From Bacteroidota bacterium (lineage in GTDB: Bacteria; Bacteroidota; Bacteroidia; NS11-12g; UBA955): a DNA stretch of 64,000 bases. A program made the position numbers and the translations under genes. The DNA lies in contig VGFS01000009.1 of the NCBI GenBank assembly GCA_016868785.1, positions 1-64,000 on the forward strand, given 5' to 3'. The notes beneath the pieces are model-generated. The model did no database searches and was not told where the DNA came from. It saw only the letters and a list, made by a program, of their open reading frames with translations. Positions 57,151 through 64,000 of this stretch are shown here, in pieces; the first letter of the stretch is position 1; every line of letters starts with the position of its first letter.

Positions 57151-59409
57151 TTATTTTTCTTGGGCTTCCGCAGCGGCCAAGGCCACCATGTTTACGATTT
57201 CTCTCACCGATGAACTATGATGCAGGATGTGTACAGATTTTTTGAATCCCAACAACACCGGACCAATGGCGTCCATATTTCCCATGCTTCTCATGATTTG
57301 ATACACGGCATTACCCGAACTCAAACCACTAAAAATGAATACGTTGGCAGATTTATCACCCAATTTATTGAATGGGAATCTCTTGTTTCTCAATTCACCA
57401 TCGATGGCATAAATCGGCTGCATTTCACCTTCAACCATCATCTCTGGGTGATTGGCATGCAATCGCTTTACCACATTTTGCATCATTTTGGGATACTGTC
57501 CGCCCGAGCTACCAAAATTCGAATAGGATATCAGGGCAATTCTCGGCTCAATTTGAAAAGCACGCACACGCTGATTCACCAAATTCACCATGTCATAAAC
57601 GGTTTCCTCGTCCATGTCGATATTCACGGTGGTATCGGCAAAGAAAACGGGACCAGTTTTGGTCATCATGATATGCATTCCCGATACGCGACGGGTTTCT
57701 TCCACCATACCAATTACATCCAATGCGGATTTCAATGCGATGGGATAATTGCGGGTAAGTCCGCTGATGAAAGCATCCGCTTCTCCCGTTTCCACCATCA
57801 TAGAACCGTAATAATTGCGGTTGCGCATTTGGTATTCCGCTTCAAAGCAAGTAAAGCCTTTTCTACCCCGTTTTTCGAAGAGTTTGGCCCCGAATTGTTT
57901 CAAATTTTCTTCTTGTTTGCGTGGGTCGATCATTTTCACACCGGGGATTTCGATGTTGTTGTCATCCATCATTTTTTGGATGGCCTCGGGATTTCCCAGC
58001 AAGATTGGTTCGCAGATTCCATCGCGTTTGGCGATTTCTGCTGCACGCAGGATTCGGATGTGATCAGCTTCGGCAAACACCACCCGTTTGGGGGCCGTTT
58101 TCGCCTTGGTCATCAATCGGTTAACAAAGTCATTGTCGATACCCAACCGCTTGCGCAATTGCATATTGTAAGCCTCCCAATCGGTGATTGGCTGTCGGGC
58201 TACACCACTATCCATGGCCGCTTTGGCCACCGCTGGAGCCACTGTGGTCAACAACCGGGGATCCATGGGTTTTGGAATGATGTAGGTAGGTCCAAAACTC
58301 AGATTTCTTTCGTTGTAGGCCATCATTACACTCTCGGGCACGGGTTCCATGGCCAAATCAGCAATGGCGTGAACGGCCGCGATTTTCATGGCTTCATTGA
58401 TGGCGGTAGACCGCACATCCAATGCTCCACGGAAAATGAATGGGAATCCCAACACATTGTTTACTTGGTTGGGGAAGTCGGACCGACCGGTTGCCATGAT
58501 CAAATCAGGGCGTGTTGCCACGGCCAAATTATAATCGATTTCCGGGGTTGGGTTGGCCATGGCAAAAACGATGGGCTTTTCTGCCATAGAGAGAATCATA
58601 TCAGGCGTTAGGATATTTCCTTTGCTCAATCCCACAAACACTTCCGCACCCACCAGGGCCTCCTCAAGGGTATTCAAATCGCGCTTTGTGGCGAATTGCT
58701 GCTTGTACTTGTCCAAGTCCGTACGATCGGCTCGCAACACACCTTTGGAATCGAGCATGACGATGTTTTCTTTGTTCGCACCCAGTGATACGAAGAGTTT
58801 GGTACAGGCGATGGCAGAAGCACCGGCCCCATTCACCACGATCCGCACATCGTTCAAGTTTTTACCTACCAAACGAAGGGCATTGATCAAACCCGCAGCA
58901 GAAATGATGGCTGTTCCGTGTTGATCATCGTGCATGATGGGAATATTCAACGCCTCTTTCAAACGCTCTTCAATTTCAAAACTCTCAGGCGCTTTGATAT
59001 CTTCTAAGTTGATACCGCCGAAAGTGGGTTCCATGGCTTTTACCGTTTCCACGAAATGGTCTACATCCTTGCAGTTTAATTCGATGTCAAACACATCAAT
59101 GTCTGCGAAAATTTTGAACAACACCCCTTTTCCTTCCATCACCGGTTTGGAGGCTTCCGGACCGATATCGCCCAAGCCCAAAACCGCGGTACCATTGGAA
59201 ATTACCGCCACCAAATTGCCTTTTGCTGTGTATTTATAAACGTCATCGACATTCTCTGCAATGGCCAAACAAGGATCGGCCACCCCGGGCGAATAGGCCA
59301 AGGCTAAATCGAATTGTGTTTGTGTGGGTTTGGTAGAAATCACCTCGATTTTTCCTGGGCGCCCGTCGGCGTGGTAACTCAAGGCATCAAGTAGTTTTTT
59401 CTCAGACAT
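57151..59409 (-). CDS. maeB: NADP-dependent malic enzyme with phosphotransacetylase-like C-terminus
   Basis: [54 protein letters not shown]-terminal PTA-like domain; start 59409. Confidence 0.93.
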   Translation of the reverse strand: MSEKKLLDALSYHADGRPGKIEVISTKPTQTQFDLALAYSPGVADPCLAIAENVDDVYKYTAKGNLVAVISNGTAVLGLGDIGPEASKPVMEGKGVLFKIFADIDVFDIELNCKDVDHFVETVKAMEPTFGGINLEDIKAPESFEIEERLKEALNIPIMHDDQHGTAIISAAGLINALRLVGKNLNDVRIVVNGAGASAIACTKLFVSLGANKENIVMLDSKGVLRADRTDLDKYKQQFATKRDLNTLEEALVGAEVFVGLSKGNILTPDMILSMAEKPIVFAMANPTPEIDYNLAVATRPDLIMATGRSDFPNQVNNVLGFPFIFRGALDVRSTAINEAMKIAAVHAIADLAMEPVPESVMMAYNERNLSFGPTYIIPKPMDPRLLTTVAPAVAKAAMDSGVARQPITDWEAYNMQLRKRLGIDNDFVNRLMTKAKTAPKRVVFAEADHIRILRAAEIAKRDGICEPILLGNPEAIQKMMDDNNIEIPGVKMIDPRKQEENLKQFGAKLFEKRGRKGFTCFEAEYQMRNRNYYGSMMVETGEADAFISGLTRNYPIALKSALDVIGMVEETRRVSGMHIMMTKTGPVFFADTTVNIDMDEETVYDMVNLVNQRVRAFQIEPRIALISYSNFGSSGGQYPKMMQNVVKRLHANHPEMMVEGEMQPIYAIDGELRNKRFPFNKLGDKSANVFIFSGLSSGNAVYQIMRSMGNMDAIGPVLLGFKKSVHILHHSSSVREIVNMVALAAAEAQEK

Positions 59410-59416
59410 ACTACTG

Positions 59417-59424
59417 CAAAGATA
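59417..59424 (-). promoter_or_regulatory. -7 promoter box TATCTTTG of malic enzyme gene
   Basis: Exact TAnnTTTG on minus strand, 7 nt before ATG 59409. Confidence 0.5.
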
Positions 59425-59472
59425 CAACTGCTTGGCGAGGACTTTTGTGAATGATTGATTCTCTTTTTAAAC

Positions 59473-59507
59473 GACAGGTGATGGCTGTCCACTTTTCAAC
59501 ACCTGTC
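59473..59507. promoter_or_regulatory. Candidate operator: 8-bp inverted repeat GACAGGTG-N19-CACCTGTC
   Basis: Perfect inverted repeat in the divergent maeB/fumC intergenic region. Confidence 0.45.
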
Positions 59508-59538
59508 ACGAACGCAACCATCGTTCAAACCTAAGAAT

Positions 59539-59546
59539 TATCTTTG
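59539..59546 (+). promoter_or_regulatory. -7 promoter box TATCTTTG of fumC
   Basis: Exact TAnnTTTG, 9 nt before ATG 59556. Confidence 0.5.
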
Positions 59547-59555
59547 CGGTATATT

Positions 59556-60968
59556 ATGACACAGTATCGCATTGAACACGACACCATGGGCGAAGTAAAA
59601 GTCCCAGTCAACGCTTTGTGGGGCGCTCAAACAGAACGCAGCCGTAACAATTTCAAAATCGGACCTGAAGGCAGCATGCCGGTAGAAATCATCCGTGCTT
59701 TTGGGGTGTTGAAAAAGAGTGCCGCCCGCGCCAACCGCGATTTGGGTGTATTGTCAGCAGAAAAATGCGAATTGATTTGCACTGTGTGTGACGAAATCAT
59801 GGCGGGAAAATTGGATGCCGAGTTCCCCTTGGTGATCTGGCAAACCGGATCGGGCACCCAAAGTAACATGAATGTCAACGAGGTCATCGCCAACCGTGCC
59901 CATGTTTTGAGTGGCGGAAAGCTGGATGATGAAAAGAAAGTATTGCATCCCAACGACGATGTAAACAAGAGTCAAAGTTCAAACGACACCTTCCCCACTG
60001 CCATGAGCATTGCGGTTTTCAAGCAAGTGGTCGATTATACATTGCCCGGCATTCAGGCGATGAAAACCACGTTGAAACACAAAGCCCGTGAATTTGAGAA
60101 TATTGTAAAAATTGGTCGCACCCACTTCATGGATGCAACACCGTTGACATTGGGACAAGAATTCAGCGCCTATGTACAGCAATTGGAAAATGGCGTCAAT
60201 GCCATCAACCGTGCGTTGCCCGTGGCTGCTGAGTTGGCTCTGGGAGGAACGGCCGTTGGTACTGGCTTGAATACCCCCACAGGATATTCTGATTTGGTGG
60301 CCAAATACATCGCCGAAGAAACCGCCCTTCCCTTTGTAACGGCCCCCAACAAATTTGAGGCATTGGCCGCCCATGATGCCATGGTAGAATTACATGGTGC
60401 TATCAAGCGCACTGCCATGAGCTGCTTCAAAATTGCCAACGACATTCGCATGCTGAGTTCTGGTCCAAGAAGCGGTATTGGCGAAATCATGATTCCGGAA
60501 AATGAGCCCGGTTCATCCATCATGCCAGGAAAAGTAAACCCTACCCAACCCGAAGCGCTCACCATGGTTTGTGCCCAGATTTTGGGCAATGATGTAGCCA
60601 TTTCATTTGCGGCATCTCAAGGACATTTTGAGTTGAACGTGTTCAAACCTGTTATTGCCTCCAACATGCTACAAAGTGCGCGGTTGTTGGGCCAAGCTTG
60701 TTTGTCATTCAACGACAATTGCGCGGTTGGTATTGAGCCCAATCACGACAATATCCAACGTTTGGTTGACCAAAGTTTGATGTTGGTGACTGCTCTAAAC
60801 ACCCACATTGGCTACGAAAATGCGGCCAAAATCGCGAAGAAAGCCCACAAAGAAAACACCACATTGAAAGAGGCCGCTTTGGCACTTGGACTGTTAACAG
60901 AAGAACAATTCAACGAATGGGTTCGTCCTGAGTTGATGGTCGGCAACCCCAAAGAAGTCATCAAATAA
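59556..60968 (+). CDS. fumC: Class II fumarate hydratase
   Basis: [66 protein letters not shown]. Confidence 0.95.
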   Translation: MTQYRIEHDTMGEVKVPVNALWGAQTERSRNNFKIGPEGSMPVEIIRAFGVLKKSAARANRDLGVLSAEKCELICTVCDEIMAGKLDAEFPLVIWQTGSGTQSNMNVNEVIANRAHVLSGGKLDDEKKVLHPNDDVNKSQSSNDTFPTAMSIAVFKQVVDYTLPGIQAMKTTLKHKAREFENIVKIGRTHFMDATPLTLGQEFSAYVQQLENGVNAINRALPVAAELALGGTAVGTGLNTPTGYSDLVAKYIAEETALPFVTAPNKFEALAAHDAMVELHGAIKRTAMSCFKIANDIRMLSSGPRSGIGEIMIPENEPGSSIMPGKVNPTQPEALTMVCAQILGNDVAISFAASQGHFELNVFKPVIASNMLQSARLLGQACLSFNDNCAVGIEPNHDNIQRLVDQSLMLVTALNTHIGYENAAKIAKKAHKENTTLKEAALALGLLTEEQFNEWVRPELMVGNPKEVIK

Positions 60969-60971
60969 AGG

Positions 60972-61796
60972 ATGTTTATTCTATCCAAAGAGAAGAAACT
61001 GCTGCTCACCCAACCGGTGGTCATGGGCATTCTCAATGCTACACCGGATTCGTTTTATAGCAAAAGTCGGATAGAATCTGTACAGCAAGCCGTTGACGCT
61101 GCAGGTGCTATGCTTGAGGCCGGTGCTTCGATCATCGATATTGGCGGTCAGAGCACCCGACCTGGCAGTGAGCGAGTGAGTTTTGCGGAAGAATTGGACC
61201 GGGTTTCGCCGGTTGTTCGGGCGGTTCGACAAGCATTCCCAGACAGTTGGCTCAGTGTTGATACTTATTACAATTCTGTGGCGTTGGCTTGCATTGGCTT
61301 GGGCATAGACATGATCAACGACATCGCCGCAGGGGATGATGACCCGAAAATGTTCAAAACGATCATCGATAATGAAATCGCCTATGTGGCGATGCACAAA
61401 AAGGGCAATCCCAGCACCATGCAGGAGAACCCGCATTACGATGATTTGATGGGCGAAATTTTGGGTTATTTTCAAGCCAAAAAATCGGACTACAAGAAAC
61501 ATGATTTCGCCAATTGGATCATCGACCCTGGCTTTGGATTTGGCAAAACCACCGAACAAAACTTTGAACTGCTGAATCAATTGCAGAAATTCAGGCAATT
61601 CAACAAGCCCTTAATGGTGGGAATTTCTCGCAAGGGGATGATTTGGAAAACCTTGAATGGCAGCCCTGAGAGCGCTTTGAACGGGACCACGGCCCTGCAC
61701 ATGGCGGCATTGGATCGCGGGGCGAATATTCTGCGGGTTCACGACGTGAAAGAAGCCAAAGAGTGCATCGATTTGTTTTTGGCTTTGAAAGCATAA
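60972..61796 (+). CDS. folP: Dihydropteroate synthase
   Basis: VMGILNATPDSFYSKSRI; GASIIDIGGQSTRPGSERVSFAEELDRV; WIIDPGFGFGKTTEQNFELL. Confidence 0.94.
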   Translation: MFILSKEKKLLLTQPVVMGILNATPDSFYSKSRIESVQQAVDAAGAMLEAGASIIDIGGQSTRPGSERVSFAEELDRVSPVVRAVRQAFPDSWLSVDTYYNSVALACIGLGIDMINDIAAGDDDPKMFKTIIDNEIAYVAMHKKGNPSTMQENPHYDDLMGEILGYFQAKKSDYKKHDFANWIIDPGFGFGKTTEQNFELLNQLQKFRQFNKPLMVGISRKGMIWKTLNGSPESALNGTTALHMAALDRGANILRVHDVKEAKECIDLFLALKA

Positions 61797-61802
61797 TCGG
61801 TG

Positions 61803-61810
61803 TAACTTTG
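61803..61810 (+). promoter_or_regulatory. -7 promoter box TAACTTTG of rpe
   Basis: Exact TAnnTTTG ending 4 nt before ATG 61815. Confidence 0.45.
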
Positions 61811-61814
61811 CGTC

Positions 61815-62471
61815 ATGTCTGGAATGATTGCACCTTCTATTTTATCTGCCGATTTCGGCAAACTTTACGATGAGATCGACATGATCAATAACAGCGAGGC
61901 CGATTGGTTTCACGTAGATGTCATGGACGGGGTATTTGTGCCCAACATTTCTTTTGGATTTCCAGTCATGAAGCCTTTGATGGCCCGGGCGCAAAAACCT
62001 TTGGATGTGCATCTAATGATCGTTGACCCCGACCGCTACACGAAGGCCTTTGCCGATGCTGGCGCCCATGTACTCACCGTTCACGTTGAGGCTTGCACCC
62101 ATTTGCATCGCACCCTCACTAACATCAAAAACCACAACATGAAAGCCGGGGTGGCCATCAATCCCCACACGCCTGTAGAGTCAATCAAAGAGGTGTTGCA
62201 CTTGTGCGACGTGGTTTGCCTGATGAGCGTGAACCCAGGATTTGGGGGACAATCATTCATCGAAAGAACCTATCAAAAGGTGAAAGACTTGAAAGCCATG
62301 ATTTTGGCTGAAGGCACCCAGACCCTTATTGAAATCGATGGTGGGGTTGTTTTGGGCAATGCCAAATTACTGACCGATGCCGGCGCAGATGTTTTGGTTG
62401 CGGGAAACACCGTTTTTGGCAGTCAAAATCCTACCCAAACCATCGCGGATCTTAAACAACTCATCAAATAA
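61815..62471 (+). CDS. rpe: Ribulose-phosphate 3-epimerase
   Basis: APSILSADFGKLYDEIDMINNSEADWFHVDVMDGVFVPNISFG; CLMSVNPGFGGQSFIERTYQKV; EIDGGV. Confidence 0.95.
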   Translation: MSGMIAPSILSADFGKLYDEIDMINNSEADWFHVDVMDGVFVPNISFGFPVMKPLMARAQKPLDVHLMIVDPDRYTKAFADAGAHVLTVHVEACTHLHRTLTNIKNHNMKAGVAINPHTPVESIKEVLHLCDVVCLMSVNPGFGGQSFIERTYQKVKDLKAMILAEGTQTLIEIDGGVVLGNAKLLTDAGADVLVAGNTVFGSQNPTQTIADLKQLIK

Positions 62472-62499
62472 CGCCGAACTTTTTGCGTTACCTATTTGC

Positions 62500-64000
62500 G
62501 TGAAAAAAACCCTGCTACTCTCTCTGCTTTTGGGCATCACTTTGTGGGTGGGCGCTCAATCGACGGTATCCAAGGGTAGAATTGTCCGTCAACAAGGCAA
62601 TGGCTTTGTTGGGGTTGGCAATGTGAAAGTGCGACTTTCCGATGATGCACAAATTGGTGTTAGCGACTCATCGGGCTATTTTACCGCCAGTGAGCCCCTG
62701 TATGAGGGCGATAAAATCTTTGGATATCTGCGCGGTGAAAAAGTTTTTGGATTTTCCTGGATTGAGGAAAAAAGTGGGATTACGTTAATTACTGTCGGAC
62801 AAGGGTTGGATTTAATTGGTGAAGTTCGAATCAGAATCAACCGAGGAGGTCCATTTTTGGAGGAAATCAAGCCCCAAAAATTGCAACTTAACCCGGCTAT
62901 CGGCGGGGGTATTGAATCTTTGATTAAAACCTTCATCGGCGTTTCTTCGGGCAATGAAATGTCGTCGCAGTTCACCGTAAGGGGTGGGAATTACGATGAA
63001 AACCTGATTTACGTGAATGATGTTGAAATACTACGACCACAATTGATCAGTTCGGGTCAGCAGGAAGGTCTTAGCTTCATCAACCCTGACTTAGTGAACG
63101 CGGTAAAATTCAGCGCCGGTGGTTTTGGTTCTCAATATGGCGATAAGATGAGTTCTGTGTTGGACGTAGACTACATCCGACCCGATAGTTTCAAGGCCTC
63201 TGTAACGCTGGGAACCATGCTCAACAGCGCCATGATCAGTGGCAAAAAAGGCAGATTTTCGGGGTTTTTGGGATTGCGAAATTTCAATAACGGACTCATT
63301 ACCAAGTCGTTGGATGTTAGCGGGAACTATTCTATGCAATTTTCGGATGTGCAAAGTCTCCTGTCATACAAGTTATCCAGACACTGGCATATCGAATTCC
63401 TAGGTAATTTGGCCAGCAACGCCTACCAATTGAATCCAACGAGCAGAACCAGCACCTTTGGAACCATACAGAATGCGTATAGTTTAAATGTTGGCATGGC
63501 GGGACAAGAAGCGCTGAATTATTTGTATGGCATGGGGAACATCAATATCAAATTCAAACCCACCGTTCGAAGTGAATTTCAGTGGATGTTGAATCACACA
63601 GCCATCGCGGAGGAAGAGATTTTTGATGTGGAAGGCGCTTATTTTTTAAGTCAGCTCGATAGAGACTTATCGTCCAAAACCTACGGAAAACCCCTGAAAA
63701 CATTGGGTTACGGTTATTACATCGACCATGGTAGAAACCGCATGCAATCGGGCGTCACCCAATTTGCGCATTTGGGAAGAATTGGAAAAAGCACGGATGC
63801 ATTTTCATGGCATTATAGTCTGCGGGCGAATAAGGAAACGGTGAACGACAAAATTGCCGAATGGTACTACAACGATAGCGCCGAATACAATTTGAGTCCG
63901 TGGGGTGCGTCGCAGGACACGATTCTTTTCGACAATTATATCAAAGCGAGAAACCAAATCAGCACCTTGAGATTGAAAGGCCATTGGGGTGCGCAATGGC
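62500..64000 (+). CDS. TonB-dependent receptor with carboxypeptidase-like N-terminal domain, truncated at the right edge
   Basis: GTG at 62500, signal peptide KKTLLLSLLLGITLWVGAQS, then plug motif SSGNEMSSQFTVRGGNYDENLIYVNDVEI; frame open to the window end. Confidence 0.85.
   Translation, partial: MKKTLLLSLLLGITLWVGAQSTVSKGRIVRQQGNGFVGVGNVKVRLSDDAQIGVSDSSGYFTASEPLYEGDKIFGYLRGEKVFGFSWIEEKSGITLITVGQGLDLIGEVRIRINRGGPFLEEIKPQKLQLNPAIGGGIESLIKTFIGVSSGNEMSSQFTVRGGNYDENLIYVNDVEILRPQLISSGQQEGLSFINPDLVNAVKFSAGGFGSQYGDKMSSVLDVDYIRPDSFKASVTLGTMLNSAMISGKKGRFSGFLGLRNFNNGLITKSLDVSGNYSMQFSDVQSLLSYKLSRHWHIEFLGNLASNAYQLNPTSRTSTFGTIQNAYSLNVGMAGQEALNYLYGMGNINIKFKPTVRSEFQWMLNHTAIAEEEIFDVEGAYFLSQLDRDLSSKTYGKPLKTLGYGYYIDHGRNRMQSGVTQFAHLGRIGKSTDAFSWHYSLRANKETVNDKIAEWYYNDSAEYNLSPWGASQDTILFDNYIKARNQISTLRLKGHWGAQW

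Noticed and set aside
57217-58611. 464-aa plus-strand ORF opposite the malic enzyme gene
   Set aside because: Histidine-rich, low-complexity shadow frame exactly antisense to a clear maeB CDS; no independent start signal or domain.
60981-61598. 205-aa minus-strand ORF opposite folP
   Set aside because: Antisense to an unambiguous dihydropteroate synthase; composition is typical of a shadow frame.
1-64000. Defence island, prophage, integron, CRISPR, IS element, tRNA/rRNA
   Set aside because: Gene content is housekeeping throughout; no integrases, transposases, spaced repeats or cloverleaf-like sequences were seen. A tRNAscan/Infernal run would settle small RNAs.

Overview
The window looks like a compact, mostly core-genome segment of a Bacteroidota chromosome. 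Support: TonB-dependent receptors, two proteins with type IX-style C-termini, CcmF/CcsA-type cytochrome c maturation, a DUF4837 neighbour of an MltD-like protein, and TAnnTTTG promoter boxes. I assign about 54 protein genes. They include an APC permease (truncated at the left edge), an HYC_CC_PP-like / HMA / TonB-receptor metal module, a proDH-ccmC-ccmD-ccmE-ccmF-DUF2520 chain, dnaX, dapD, a DPP-IV-type S9 peptidase, HMG-CoA lyase, a LytTR two-component system with a short upstream ORF, purC, phoH, a SAM hydroxide adenosyltransferase, an OmpR-type two-component system, dnaE, recF, ald, purN, a Cys/Met PLP enzyme, trxA, DUF58, pyrC, hscB, rseP, malic enzyme, fumC, folP, rpe and a right-edge TonB receptor. 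I found no CRISPR array, tRNA/rRNA, IS element, prophage or recognisable defence island. The strongest unusual signal is an 11-A run in dnaX at about codon 362. It sits just past the expected end of the clamp-loader domains, and both alternative frames terminate within 0-4 codons, suggesting tau/gamma production by slippage or frameshifting. Secondary leads are a 76-bp nested imperfect palindrome between ald and the MltD-like gene, a palindromic -7 box shared by dapD and the S9 peptidase, near-leaderless promoters, an enlarged CcmC, a repeated 23-bp hairpin-capable sequence in two unrelated genes, a terminator-like hairpin inside a sulfatase-family CDS, and a small secreted-peptide-like ORF ahead of the LytTR system. 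All functional calls come from reading the translations by eye; no searches were run.
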